From IMG/VR virus record IMGVR_UViG_3300042691_019380, positions 1 through 64,000 of that record: 64,000 nucleotides of DNA; one strand, given 5' to 3'. This document shows, in pieces, positions 39,092 through 46,992 of the stretch (positions are counted from its first letter, which is position 1; the number at the start of each line of letters is the position of its first letter). Below the pieces are notes generated by a model, which worked only from the letters and a program-made list of their open reading frames with translations, had not been told where the DNA came from and made no database searches. Source of the stretch: a virus. The translations under genes were made by a program, and so were the position numbers.

Positions 39092-39126
39092 AAAACCCCT
39101 GTTTTTCGGCCAAAAACAGGGGTTTT
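39092..39126 (-). terminator. Rho-independent terminator, copy 1
   Basis: AAAACCCCTGTTTTT (39092-39106) and AAAAACAGGGGTTTT (39112-39126) form a perfect 15-bp stem with a five-base loop. On the minus strand GGGGTTTTT follows. Works in both directions by symmetry. The stop of the HTH gene overlaps its first bases. Confidence 0.85.
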
Positions 39127-39418
39127 AGGACCGGCTTTTCCCGGCCTTGTCGGGCTTGAACCCCTGCGGCAGTTGCCCCATGCCTCGACGGCCCTCCTTC
39201 GCCGCCTGGGCTCTCGCTACTGCCTGGGCCTTTTTGTAGGCCTTGACCTCCTCCAGATCGAACGCCGTCGACCGTGGTCCGAGTCGCCACGTAGTCAGCC
39301 GTCCCGTATTCGCAAGCCACCTCATGTTGCTCATCGAGCAGCCGAGGACCTTCGCCGCTTCGCGAGTCATTACGAGCGTCCGATTGCCCGGTGGCGTTGC
39401 CAGTACTTTTTCAGCCAT
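39125..39418 (-). CDS. Excisionase-like HTH DNA-binding protein
   Basis: 97 residues from ATG 39418. V-M-T-R-E-A-A-K-V-L-G-C-S-M-S-N-M-R-W-L-A-N-T-G-R-L-T-T is a MerR/excisionase-type winged helix (helix_turn_helix_17-like), followed by a K/A-rich basic helix. Its place beside the operator-bearing promoters makes it a candidate for the factor that binds GTGTCA-N18-TGACAC. Confidence 0.65.
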   Translation of the reverse strand: MAEKVLATPPGNRTLVMTREAAKVLGCSMSNMRWLANTGRLTTWRLGPRSTAFDLEEVKAYKKAQAVARAQAAKEGRRGMGQLPQGFKPDKAGKSRS

Positions 39419-39653
39419 GGTGCTGTTCTCCTCGTAATGAAAGAGACCTCTCGATCGTCCCAATTGAGCGGTCGACCTCCAGATCGCCCGCGTGTTCTTT
39501 CAGCAGAGCCAGGACTTTCCTGGCGAATGCGATGTCTCGCATGTAGCAGACTTGCGAGTCGATGACGTCTGGCGGAGGGAGACTCTCTCGCAGGCCAGCC
39601 TTCTCCCACGCCCCGCGCAGCACAATGGTCTTGTAGAACCTTTCGTCGCTCAC
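39411..39653 (-). CDS. Hypothetical protein (80 aa)
   Basis: GTG start 39653 after AAGGAGAGCAAC, overlapping the previous stop as GTGA. Helical (R-D-I-A-F-A-R-K-V-L-A-L-L-K-E-H). Function unknown. Confidence 0.5.
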   Translation of the reverse strand: MSDERFYKTIVLRGAWEKAGLRESLPPPDVIDSQVCYMRDIAFARKVLALLKEHAGDLEVDRSIGTIERSLSLRGEQHHG

Positions 39654-39850
39654 GTTGCTCTCTCCTTCTCGAACTGCTTCGCCATGTCTTCTGCCGTCGC
39701 TGGCTTGAGAAGCCTGACGAGATGATGCTGGCCGCAGCCGCAGTAAGCCTTGTCGTCCCCCTTGGTGGAGAACACGACGCGGCCTGTGGTCGGGCAGTAG
39801 CCGAACGCTTCGCACACAGCGCGGAAGTACTCGCTCAGTTCAAGGGCCAT
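39650..39850 (-). CDS. Hypothetical protein with CxC pair (66 aa)
   Basis: The sequence F-G-Y-C-P-T-T-G-R-V-V-F-S ... Y-C-G-C-G-Q-H-H may bind zinc. C-terminal helix A-T-A-E-D-M-A-K-Q-F-E-K-E. No family recognised. Confidence 0.5.
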   Translation of the reverse strand: MALELSEYFRAVCEAFGYCPTTGRVVFSTKGDDKAYCGCGQHHLVRLLKPATAEDMAKQFEKERAT

Positions 39851-40239
39851 GGCCGAATGCTCCAGTAGAATCGGGCTCGCTCCTCGGTCTCGAAAGACTC
39901 TCTCGCGATCGAGCCGTTCACGCAGATGCCCCAGCCGTCGCCTACGTTGACGAAGACCGGCTCGTCTTTTTGTATGCCAATGAGTTTCTCGTACGCCGAC
40001 GCGAACACGACTTGCACTTCGGGCGGCAGAGTCTCGATGGGGACGGACTTGAGGTACTTGTGCGTCGCAGCGCAGAGCGCTGCCGCGTGCGATGCAGTGA
40101 GTTGCGGGTCGTCTAGGTCGAGCCTTGCTCTCGCGTCTTTGACTTGAGACTTGAAAGTCTGTGGGACAGCGCCGTGCTTCTCCAAGACGTCAACGATGCA
40201 CCGCAGGCTCACGGCCTCTTTCTCTGTGAAGGTCTTCAT
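39835..40239 (-). CDS. Hypothetical protein (134 aa)
   Basis: Helical N-terminus (T-E-K-E-A-V-S-L-R-C-I-V-D-V-L-E) and β-rich end (F-V-N-V-G-D-G-W-G-I-C-V-N). Starts at ATG 40239. Function unknown. Confidence 0.5.
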   Translation of the reverse strand: MKTFTEKEAVSLRCIVDVLEKHGAVPQTFKSQVKDARARLDLDDPQLTASHAAALCAATHKYLKSVPIETLPPEVQVVFASAYEKLIGIQKDEPVFVNVGDGWGICVNGSIARESFETEERARFYWSIRPWPLN

Positions 40240-40244
40240 GTCAG

Positions 40245-40655
40245 TCACTCCGTGATGGGCTCGTGCGTGCCGCCGAAGAAACTCGACGGCGGTCGCGGCA
40301 GTTGCCGCAGGAACTCCCACAGTCCAGCCAGGGTCGTCGTGTAGATGTCCTCGATCTCGATTCGTCCGTCGTCGGGCTGCTCGACCATGGTCCGGATCAC
40401 CACAGACTTGGCAGTCACGTGGGCCTCGATCGTGCATCGCTCGTAGACAGGGTCTTGGACAACGATCGCGAAGTACGGCTCCTCGTCCGGGTCGTAGTCT
40501 CCGGAGTCGGGTTGCGGTCCAGCACGCTCCTCCATGATCGTGTCGTTGAACGGCAGGAGACTCGCGCGGGCCACCACAAGCCCTGGGGCGAACTCCCGCA
40601 CGTACCGTAGGCTCTCGTTGATCGAGTCGGCGACTGACTTTTTCTTCTTGGTCAC
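40245..40655 (-). CDS. Hypothetical protein (136 aa)
   Basis: GTG start 40655 overlaps the upstream stop as GTGA, with AAAGGACA before it. K-K-K-K-S lead, then acidic P-D-S-G-D-Y-D-P-D-E-E-P loop and L-W-E-F-L-R-Q-L-P. No family recognised. Confidence 0.5.
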   Translation of the reverse strand: MTKKKKSVADSINESLRYVREFAPGLVVARASLLPFNDTIMEERAGPQPDSGDYDPDEEPYFAIVVQDPVYERCTIEAHVTAKSVVIRTMVEQPDDGRIEIEDIYTTTLAGLWEFLRQLPRPPSSFFGGTHEPITE

Positions 40656-41011
40656 GACGGTTGTCCTTTCACTGCGAGTTGCGATGCCAGCGAGACGCAC
40701 TCGTTGCGGACGTAGTCCTCGTCTCGGAAAACTCCAGACTGACCGATGCCAAGCCTTTCAAGCCCCGGAACGGCGTCACCGGCGTGAGCCGTGTCGAAGC
40801 CCAGCCACCAGCGGTCGCCGTCCTGCTCCTCCCACGGAAGCCTCCAGTCGGACCACGTCACGCCACCGTGGACGTCCAGTTCGTGGTCAACGAACTTGAC
40901 GCCCTCCGGTGCCTGCACGTAGCCGTTGTAATTTTTGAGCAGCGGCCCGCCCCAGGCGATCACGCACTTCAGACCGTGCGACTCAAACTCAGCGACGATG
41001 CGATCGTTCAC
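40652..41011 (-). CDS. Conserved phage protein (N-Y-N-G-Y-V family)
   Basis: 119 residues. K-N-Y-N-G-Y-V-Q-A-P-E-G ... D-V-H-G-G-V-T-W ... W-W-L-G-F-D-T-A-H-A-G-D ... D-Y-V-R-N-E-C-V-S-L-A belongs to a family seen in many phages and plasmids. The H-G-G, H-A-G-D residues look conserved as if catalytic or metal-binding, but function is unknown. Confidence 0.7.
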   Translation of the reverse strand: MNDRIVAEFESHGLKCVIAWGGPLLKNYNGYVQAPEGVKFVDHELDVHGGVTWSDWRLPWEEQDGDRWWLGFDTAHAGDAVPGLERLGIGQSGVFRDEDYVRNECVSLASQLAVKGQPS

Positions 41012-41442
41012 GATTTGATCTCCTTTGCAAGTTGCAGCAAACGCGAATGGTCAGACAGGATCAGGACGACGTCGGCCAGATTCCCTTGGTGCCGTGGATG
41101 CAGGCACATCTCGGGAAACTTCCAGCCGAACTTCTCTCCCTTGAGAATCAGACGCAGCGAGAGGTCGAGCAGGCCAGCGACATGCTGGCACCCGACTTCG
41201 CACTCGTCGAGGTTCTCCTTCGTGACCGGCCTGTCGAAGTCGTGAAACACGACACCGAACAGGCGAGCCACGAACGGATCAATCGTGTCGAGGGCACGAA
41301 AGTGCGAGAGCGAGTCCTCGGGCGTGATCATCTTCCTCTCGGGATAGGCCGACTGGCCGAAAGTCCGATTGAAGACCAACGTCACGCGGCTGGTGCCGAT
41401 CTCGTGCTTCGTGTTGTCGAACGCTGCGGGTTCCGTGTCCAT
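41008..41442 (-). CDS. Hypothetical protein (144 aa)
   Basis: Starts at ATG 41442, inside T-T-A-T-A-T-GGACACG, a match to the recurrent motif. Helical C-terminal half. Only six bases separate a possible -10 from the ATG. Confidence 0.5.
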   Translation of the reverse strand: MDTEPAAFDNTKHEIGTSRVTLVFNRTFGQSAYPERKMITPEDSLSHFRALDTIDPFVARLFGVVFHDFDRPVTKENLDECEVGCQHVAGLLDLSLRLILKGEKFGWKFPEMCLHPRHQGNLADVVLILSDHSRLLQLAKEIKS

Positions 41443-41448
41443 ATAAGT

Positions 41449-41477
41449 AACCTACGCATGTCGTGAGTATTGGTCAA
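41449..41477 (-). promoter_or_regulatory. Possible promoter before 41442
   Basis: TTGACC (41472-41477), 17-bp spacer, TAGGTT (41449-41454). The -35 overlaps the stop of the ART-like gene. If real, the transcript would be leaderless. Confidence 0.4.
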
Positions 41478-42166
41478 CCGACTTCTATCCCATCCCGATT
41501 CGCAAACACGCGACTGACTTGCTCCGTATACCCAGGTTGCAGCCTCTCGATCATCGGCAAGTACTGCTCGTTGGGAACTCCGTGGCCGACCTCGAAGTCT
41601 GGCCGGTCTCCGAAAATCCACGCGATGATCGAGCGATACTTGCTGCCGCAGATTTTGTAGTTAATGCACGAGATAGACGGGTCCATGCAGGCCCAGGCCA
41701 AGTCTCGCTGCTTCGCCAAGTCTATGGTCGCATGACGAGTGATCGCCTCGGGCTGCACGGTGCCACGATGGGCGACGTTGCCGAGATGGTCGATGCTCGC
41801 TTGAGCCAAGTCTCCGTAGTACAGGATCGTGTCGCGGACCTTCGGGTGAACTTCGCTCAGGGGCCGCTTCTCGGTCTGCGAGATCGCCTGGGCGACGAAG
41901 TCCTCGTCGGGGAACAGTTTGGTCTCGTCGAGTAGGCTCGCGTCGACCTCGACGATCAGGGCCTTCTCGCCGTTCTTTGTGTCGGCTGCGTTCCAAGCGA
42001 AGTACGGCGCGTACGCCGTTGTCAGGTACGCGAAGTCCGGACGGCTCGGGTACGCCTCCCAGTTCCCTTTTCGTCGCGTGCCTCGCGGCTTGATGCCGTA
42101 GGACATGATGCGAGTCAGGTGCCTGCTCGTCGTGCCGTGATAGAGCCGATTTACGTTGATGGTCAC
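41474..42166 (-). CDS. ADP-ribosyltransferase / RNA 2'-phosphotransferase-like protein
   Basis: 230 residues. L-Y-H-G-T-T-S-R-H-L-T-R-I-M-S-Y-G-I-K-P-R-G and later A-Y-L-T-T-A-Y-A-P-Y-F-A match the NAD-binding core of ART-fold proteins (DarT, KptA/Tpt1, DUF952-type). A KptA-like reading would connect to RNA repair with the RNA ligase at 51857; an ADP-ribosyl effector acting on host targets is equally possible. Confidence 0.6.
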   Translation of the reverse strand: MTINVNRLYHGTTSRHLTRIMSYGIKPRGTRRKGNWEAYPSRPDFAYLTTAYAPYFAWNAADTKNGEKALIVEVDASLLDETKLFPDEDFVAQAISQTEKRPLSEVHPKVRDTILYYGDLAQASIDHLGNVAHRGTVQPEAITRHATIDLAKQRDLAWACMDPSISCINYKICGSKYRSIIAWIFGDRPDFEVGHGVPNEQYLPMIERLQPGYTEQVSRVFANRDGIEVG

Positions 42167-42170
42167 TGTC

Positions 42171-42305
42171 TTACCCTCCCAGCGTGCTGACCAGCGTGTC
42201 GATCAAGTCTCGCACGAGTCTTGCAAGTCTTGAGTCCGTTCCGAGTTCCTGCCCTGCTCGCACGAGCAGGAGAGAGTACAGGAGTTTGTCCAGGGACTGC
42301 TTCAT
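42171..42305 (-). CDS. Helical microprotein (44 aa)
   Basis: Between two genes, with start ATG 42305 and stop 42171. L-D-K-L-L-Y-S-L-L-L-V-R-A-G-Q-E-L and R-L-A-R-L-V-R-D-L-I-D-T-L are amphipathic helices. The codons of the latter contain a CTTGCAAGACT palindrome half. Function unknown. Confidence 0.5.
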   Translation of the reverse strand: MKQSLDKLLYSLLLVRAGQELGTDSRLARLVRDLIDTLVSTLGG

Positions 42306-42308
42306 GGC

Positions 42309-42593
42309 TCAATACTCGCTCGGAAACAGGACCGTCGTGACGCTGCGATCCCACTCGGTGATGACCCACACCTTCTCGCCGTCGACTGTGTACGCCGACA
42401 AGAGGCGAGCCTCGCCGCTGGCAGCGGCATCGTCGTTGAGTTTCTTGTCCTCGTCGCAGACGTCTCCCCAGTCCCCAGCGGCATGCCGCTGGAGGCTCCG
42501 TGCGATTCCGACGATCCTCGTCTCGGGGTTGTCCTTGGCCCACGAGTCAATGCCAGCCGTGGCGACAACCTGACCCAGTTCGATGTTCTTCAT
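42309..42593 (-). CDS. Conserved mobile-element protein (94 aa)
   Basis: G-Q-V-V-A-T-A-G-I ... H-A-A-G-D-W-G-D-V-C-D-E-D-K-K-L-N-D-D-A ... R-L-L-S-A-Y and W-V-I-T-E-W-D-R-S-V-T-T-V-L-F-P-S-E-Y are highly conserved in a common phage and plasmid family of unknown function. ATGA overlap with the gene upstream. Confidence 0.75.
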   Translation of the reverse strand: MKNIELGQVVATAGIDSWAKDNPETRIVGIARSLQRHAAGDWGDVCDEDKKLNDDAAASGEARLLSAYTVDGEKVWVITEWDRSVTTVLFPSEY

Positions 42594-42925
42594 TTTGCCA
42601 CCCCTTCCGCCGCCCTACGGCGGCACTCTTCGATGCACGTCTCGTACTCGCCTCCCGGCCCGTCGAGGCTCGACGTGCTGAACAGGTGGGCGAGTTGATG
42701 GACGATCAGACGCAGGGCTGCGTCGCTGCGGATCGACGTATGACCTACGCCGTCGCGAAACAAAGCCTGGACATGATCGTGAAGTCTCTTCGTGACCGCC
42801 ACGGGGTTGCATGCCCCTTGCTGGATCGCGAGTGCGTCTGAATGTCTGCTCACTGGTTTGGTCTCCTTCTTCTGGAAGTACTCGATCGCTGCTCGCTGCT
42901 CGTCTTGGAGTCTCTTGTTTCTCAT
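42590..42925 (-). CDS. Conserved phage protein (111 aa)
   Basis: Helical protein; A-C-N-P-V-A-V-T-K-R-L-H-D-H-V-Q-A-L and A-L-R-L-I-V-H-Q-L-A-H-L-F match a recurrent, unnamed phage family of similar length. Starts ATGA-coupled to the third paralogue of the Ro60 locus. Confidence 0.6.
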   Translation of the reverse strand: MRNKRLQDEQRAAIEYFQKKETKPVSRHSDALAIQQGACNPVAVTKRLHDHVQALFRDGVGHTSIRSDAALRLIVHQLAHLFSTSSLDGPGGEYETCIEECRRRAAEGVAK

Positions 42926-43743
42926 GGGGTCACCGTGTCCGTACAAGGGATCACGACTCCACACTGCTCACAGAGTTTGGCGACCTCGGCTGCAAGTTCT
43001 TCCGGAGTGTGCGAGCCGCAGCGTCGTGCTTCGCTCGTCGCGACGCAGCCCTCGTCGACTGCCAGGGCAGCCGGGAAGCAGTTGCCCGGAAGGAACCCAA
43101 ACCGCTCTTGATGCGACCAGAACAGCCGACGCAGGCTGGCGTTGTGGCAGAAAACGAACGCCAGACGGTCAACGTCGACCGGCTGGTTCGCAGCCTTGAC
43201 CAGCACCTCGACCTGATGCTGCACAGCCGCCCCCGACTGCCGCGACGTTCCCTTGCAGGCCCACAGTTCCACCCGCAGCCCCAGGCTCTCCAGAACGTCG
43301 ACCGCCGCGAGGACAACGGCACCACGAGCGAAGATCGCCTCGGCCTTCACGCCTGCACTCACGGCGAGATTCACGAACAGCCGCACGACACGCTGCGATC
43401 CGAACCTGCCGACTTCGTACTCGCTGTACGATCCGCAAGCCTCGGGCTCGCCCGACAAGACTCGGCCGACGTCAACGAAGTCTCCGGTGACGTCCCAGGC
43501 AAACTGCTGGCATGCTGCGGTCTTCGATGCCTCGACGCACCGATCGAGGCTCGCCCGAATCTCGGCGACGCGAGCGGCCCCCTCGGCCCAGCCGGTCTGA
43601 GCCAGATACACAGCCTCGCCGAACGTGCTGGTCCCAGAGAAGCCCACACGTCCGACCGTGCGGCTGCTCGTGCCCTTGCCCTGCGGCACCTTGCGGACGT
43701 CTTCGAGGAAGGATTCGTAATCGTGAAATGCGTGGCGAGCCAT
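42922..43743 (-). CDS. Ro60-locus paralogue c (DUF7192-like)
   Basis: 273 residues. The core W-D-V-T-G-D-F-V-D-V-G-R-V-L-S-G-E-P-E and the later V-V-R-L-F-V-N, R-G-A-V-V-L-A-A-V-D-V-L-E-S-L-G and H-N-A-S-L-R-R-L-F are shared with the next two genes. From memory this is the family called DUF7192, known from phages beside VWA or MoxR genes. It has its own operator-bearing promoter (43777-43830). No catalytic residues can be named; it may be a substrate adaptor of the AAA+ ATPase. Confidence 0.7.
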   Translation of the reverse strand: MARHAFHDYESFLEDVRKVPQGKGTSSRTVGRVGFSGTSTFGEAVYLAQTGWAEGAARVAEIRASLDRCVEASKTAACQQFAWDVTGDFVDVGRVLSGEPEACGSYSEYEVGRFGSQRVVRLFVNLAVSAGVKAEAIFARGAVVLAAVDVLESLGLRVELWACKGTSRQSGAAVQHQVEVLVKAANQPVDVDRLAFVFCHNASLRRLFWSHQERFGFLPGNCFPAALAVDEGCVATSEARRCGSHTPEELAAEVAKLCEQCGVVIPCTDTVTP

Positions 43744-43776
43744 GTCTTGTTTCTCCTGTCGATCGGGCGATGCCCA

Positions 43777-43830
43777 AGTATTGCAGACGTCCGGAGTGGT
43801 GTCAAGCGGCCGGTCCAGGCCTATGACACA
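43777..43830 (-). promoter_or_regulatory. Strong promoter with GTGTCA operator, copy 4
   Basis: TTGACA (43800-43805), 17-bp spacer, AATACT (43777-43782), with TTGTGTCATA upstream and a GGCC-N6-GGCC inner palindrome. The operator lies partly inside the 3' end of paralogue b. Confidence 0.8.
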
Positions 43831-44633
43831 ATCGCTTCCCGTTCTTCTTTCGTGAACGACACGCCGCAAGACTCGCAGACTTGCAAGACTCGTGCGGCCC
43901 TGGCTGCTGCCGTCGCGTCCTCCTGCCTGACCTCGGGCGTCGCGATCGCGCCCTCCTCGACGAGCAGGGGGCACGTTCCCGTGCCGTTGGGCGAGAAGCC
44001 CAGGTCTTCCTCCACCGAGAAGAACAGCCTGCGCAGGCTGGCGTTGTGCGCCAGAAAGAACGCGACGCGATCGGGCTCGAACGGCTGGGCGGCGTCTTTG
44101 ACCTTGACCAGCACGGTGAGTTTCTCGCCGTCCTGGCGACGATGCGATCCGCTGCCGAGCCAGAGTTCGACTCGGTGGCCGAGAGTCTCCAGAACGTCCA
44201 CGGCAGCGAACACAGCGGCGCCTGCGGAGAAGATGCTCTTCTGCTTGACGCCACCAATCGCTGACACGTTCGCGACCAACTTGATCACGCGAGTCGAGGG
44301 CTGCGAGTCTTGGCCTTCGCGAAACGAGCCGCAGCACTCGGGCTCTCCCGACAAGACTCGGCCGACGTCGAGAAAGTCTCCCGTGACGTCCCACTCCAGT
44401 TTGCACGACTTGGCTGCGATCGCCTTGTCGACGACAGACTCCAACTCGGCGCGGAGTTTCGCGAGACTCTCGGCGCCCTCGGGCCAGCCCTTCACGGCGA
44501 GCGAGACAGCCTCCGGAAAAGTAGCCGTTCCGTGGAAGGACTCGTCGAGCCCAGTGTGGGAGACTTTTTCGCCGTTGGTGTCGGCAGCGGCGATGAACTC
44601 GCCGACGGTTTCGTAAGTCACGACTGTGTGCAT
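43821..44633 (-). CDS. Ro60-locus paralogue b (DUF7192-like)
   Basis: 270 residues from ATG 44633. T-Y-E-T-V-G-E-F opening, then W-D-V-T-G-D-F-L-D-V-G-R-V-L-S-G-E-P-E-C-C-G, A-A-V-F-A-A-V-D-V-L-E-T-L-G and H-N-A-S-L-R-R-L-F-F. C-terminus differs from the other two copies (V-C-E-S-C-G-V-S). Closest to paralogue c by eye. Confidence 0.7.
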   Translation of the reverse strand: MHTVVTYETVGEFIAAADTNGEKVSHTGLDESFHGTATFPEAVSLAVKGWPEGAESLAKLRAELESVVDKAIAAKSCKLEWDVTGDFLDVGRVLSGEPECCGSFREGQDSQPSTRVIKLVANVSAIGGVKQKSIFSAGAAVFAAVDVLETLGHRVELWLGSGSHRRQDGEKLTVLVKVKDAAQPFEPDRVAFFLAHNASLRRLFFSVEEDLGFSPNGTGTCPLLVEEGAIATPEVRQEDATAAARAARVLQVCESCGVSFTKEEREAIVS

Positions 44634-44652
44634 GTGAGTGTCTTTCTGTGTT

Positions 44653-45486
44653 TCAGGACTTGACCAGTTCCGCGATCTGCTCGTCATCGAACGACAGTCC
44701 GCACTTCTCGGCGATCTTGATCACGTTGGACTTGAGGCTCTCGGCCGAGAGGTTGACCGCAGAGAGAATCTCATCGATCTCGACCGTGCCTTCGCGAGTG
44801 CCGTAATCGTCCACCGCCGCAGGGTGGCAGTTCGACGGCGAGTGGCCGTACAGTTCCATCCAGCGGAAGCCGAACCGGCGGAAGAACGACGGGTGCGCCA
44901 CGGTGAACGCGAGACGGTCGGGGTCGACGATCTCATTGGCTCGCTTGGCGGTGACGTTCGCCGTGAGGTGCAGGCCGTGGCCCTTGGTCGCGGTCGAGCA
45001 GATCACTTCGCAGCGGATGCCGCACGACTCCAGAAGATCGACCGCGACCAGCACGGCGACGCCACGGGCAGCGATCGCGTCGGCGCTCACGGCGCCGCTG
45101 ACGCACTGGTTCAGCCGGATCGACACAACCTTCCTGGCGACCGTGTCGCCGTTGTCGAACTCCTGGCCGCAGCACTCGGGCTCGCCCGACAAGACTCGAC
45201 CGACGTCGATGAAGTCGCCGACGACGTCCCAGCCGAACGTCTTAGACTTGCAAGTCTTGGCTGCGTCCAGAAACGCCGCGAGCCCCTCGCGGTGCTTGTT
45301 CACGCGAGCGACGCCGTCGGCCCAGCCGCTGGTGAACAACTTCCCAGCGTCGGCGTATGTGTCGGTCCAGAAGAAGTCCCGGCGGCCGGTGTCCTGGCTG
45401 TTCTGGCTCACGCCCTTTTCGGGACGGGCAAGGTCCGCGAGATACTCGCCGACGGTCTCGTAGTTCTTGGTGACGATCTTGGTCAT
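44653..45486 (-). CDS. Ro60-locus paralogue a (DUF7192-like)
   Basis: 277 residues from ATG 45486. N-Y-E-T-V-G-E-Y-L opening, W-D-V-V-G-D-F-I-D-V-G-R-V-L-S-G-E-P-E-C-C-G core, then V-A-V-L-V-A-V-D-L-L-E-S-C-G and H-P-S-F-F-R-R. Its leader holds a perfect 15-bp hairpin. It follows the MoxR gene at a distance of 96 bases. Function unknown. Confidence 0.7.
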   Translation of the reverse strand: MTKIVTKNYETVGEYLADLARPEKGVSQNSQDTGRRDFFWTDTYADAGKLFTSGWADGVARVNKHREGLAAFLDAAKTCKSKTFGWDVVGDFIDVGRVLSGEPECCGQEFDNGDTVARKVVSIRLNQCVSGAVSADAIAARGVAVLVAVDLLESCGIRCEVICSTATKGHGLHLTANVTAKRANEIVDPDRLAFTVAHPSFFRRFGFRWMELYGHSPSNCHPAAVDDYGTREGTVEIDEILSAVNLSAESLKSNVIKIAEKCGLSFDDEQIAELVKS

Positions 45487-45521
45487 GGTGGTGTCTTGCT
45501 CCTGGGCCTGTTCCGTTTCCC

Positions 45522-45560
45522 CGCTCCCCGGCTGGCAAGCCCATAGCCAGCCGGGGAGCG
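45522..45560 (-). promoter_or_regulatory. Perfect 15-bp hairpin between MoxR and paralogue a
   Basis: CGCTCCCCGGCTGGC (45522-45536) pairs with GCCAGCCGGGGAGCG (45546-45560), loop AAGCCCATA or its complement. No T-run. A T-T-G-T-A-T-GGACACG motif overlaps its upstream arm. It may be a partial terminator, a processing site or a translation switch setting the ratio of MoxR to the paralogues. Confidence 0.65.
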
Positions 45561-45581
45561 TGTCCATACAACGCGGTGAGA

Positions 45582-46871
45582 CTAGAGGTTCGCCTCGACC
45601 TTGCTCCGGGTGTCCTTATCGAGTCCCTTCCAGACGCAGGCGTCGAGGACGGCATCGACCGGCCAGCCTGCCCGCAGGAGAGCGACGCCGTTGATGTTCG
45701 CACGGGGCGAGACGATCACACGGACTCCCTTGCCCAACTTGGCGACGGCGTTGCGGATGGCGACGACCTTCCGCACGTACTCCGCCGCACGATCCTCGGC
45801 GACGGCCTTCTCGCCGTCGGTCTTGACCGGGTGGAGTTTGATGCCCTTGGGGGCCGGAGCCTCCGCGAACAACTCGACCGACAGGCCGCACGCCGCCGCC
45901 TCGATCCGGGGATCGTACGGCCAGTCGAGCAGGACGAACCGATCGAGCGTGGCTGCGTCGATCTGCTGCCGCCCCACGTACTGCCGATCAGCACCCTGGC
46001 CGATCGTATTCGCTCCCGCGATCAGCACGAAATCGGCGTGCTTGGCGACCACTGCGTCGGGGAACGAAGCGTGCCCGTTCGCGAGCAGTTGATTGATCAC
46101 CACCAGCACGGCCGGATTGGCCGCGTCGACCTCGTCGAGCAAGAACACGCCGCCGTGTTCGTAGGCGTCTCGGAGTTGCGTCCGGACGACCTTGCCGTTG
46201 GCATCGTGGTAGCCGAGTAGGCTCGACTCCGACGTCTGCGGCCCCACGCTCTTGGCGTAGAACGGCAGGCCGAGCGAGTCCGCGACGGCATGGGCCGACG
46301 AGGTCTTGCCCGAACCGGCGGGGCCGACCAGCCAGAGGTTCCGGCGAGCCGCGACGGCGGCGAGCAGGGCCTCAAACTGGACATGCTGGACGCCGACGTC
46401 GTGGGTCACGCCCTCGACGGTCACGACCTCGATCCGCTGCGGCACCAGGGCCGCGATCCGCTCGTCGACGATCTTGGCGACCTCGTCGCGGTCGACCCCG
46501 GCGTCGGCCGAGCCGCCCTGGACGATGCCCGTGTCGCGGATCGCCTCGGCGATGATGGTCGCCAAGTCCCGTCCGCCGCCGGTGTAGTGGTCGCGAACGG
46601 CGTCGGCGATCTCCGAGTCGCTGTTGACGTGGGTCGCCGAATCGTTACCGTGCCCAGACTTCTCGGCACCGGAAGCCCACAGGCTCAGGCCGCGAGAAGT
46701 CTTGACGACCCGCTCGCCGTTGGGGCCGACGAGGTGGAAGAGGCGGGTCTGGCGACCCTTCTCGGTCTCGCGGGTCTCGACCGACTCGATCGTGAACTCG
46801 CGACCGTCGGCGACGGTGATCACGGCTCCGACCTTGTACGACTGCCACGAATTGTTGGTGACGTTGTTCAC
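45582..46871 (-). CDS. MoxR/CbbQ-type AAA+ ATPase
   Basis: 429 residues. An N-terminal 65-residue β domain and a helical linker precede the AAA+ core: Walker A G-P-A-G-S-G-K-T (183-190), Walker B V-F-L-L-D-E (242-247), sensor I G-A-N-T and a D-R-F arginine region. MoxR ATPases remodel or load metal/cofactors on partner proteins and typically pair with VWA-domain proteins; here the natural partner is the Ro60 vWA protein encoded just upstream. Has its own operator-bearing promoter (46934-46988). Confidence 0.85.
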   Translation of the reverse strand: MNNVTNNSWQSYKVGAVITVADGREFTIESVETRETEKGRQTRLFHLVGPNGERVVKTSRGLSLWASGAEKSGHGNDSATHVNSDSEIADAVRDHYTGGGRDLATIIAEAIRDTGIVQGGSADAGVDRDEVAKIVDERIAALVPQRIEVVTVEGVTHDVGVQHVQFEALLAAVAARRNLWLVGPAGSGKTSSAHAVADSLGLPFYAKSVGPQTSESSLLGYHDANGKVVRTQLRDAYEHGGVFLLDEVDAANPAVLVVINQLLANGHASFPDAVVAKHADFVLIAGANTIGQGADRQYVGRQQIDAATLDRFVLLDWPYDPRIEAAACGLSVELFAEAPAPKGIKLHPVKTDGEKAVAEDRAAEYVRKVVAIRNAVAKLGKGVRVIVSPRANINGVALLRAGWPVDAVLDACVWKGLDKDTRSKVEANL

Positions 46872-46933
46872 TGGGCTTCTCCTTGAAAATCGACTGGGCT
46901 TTACGACGGGTGACGTCCACTCGTCATGCCAGG

Positions 46934-46988
46934 AGTATAGGGGACGCCAGGGGTAGTGTCAAACGGATTTTCCCGTTTATGACACAAC
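46934..46988 (-). promoter_or_regulatory. Strong promoter with GTGTCA operator, copy 5
   Basis: TTGACA (46957-46962), 17-bp spacer, TATACT (46934-46939). GTGTCA-N18-TGACAC is perfect, with an inner AACGG/CCGTT palindrome. It starts transcription of MoxR. Confidence 0.85.
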
Positions 46989-46992
46989 TCAA

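Noticed and set aside
42811-44616. 601-codon plus-strand frame opposite the paralogues
   Set aside because: Antisense shadow of strong minus-strand genes in GC-rich DNA; its protein is low-complexity and crosses three real genes.
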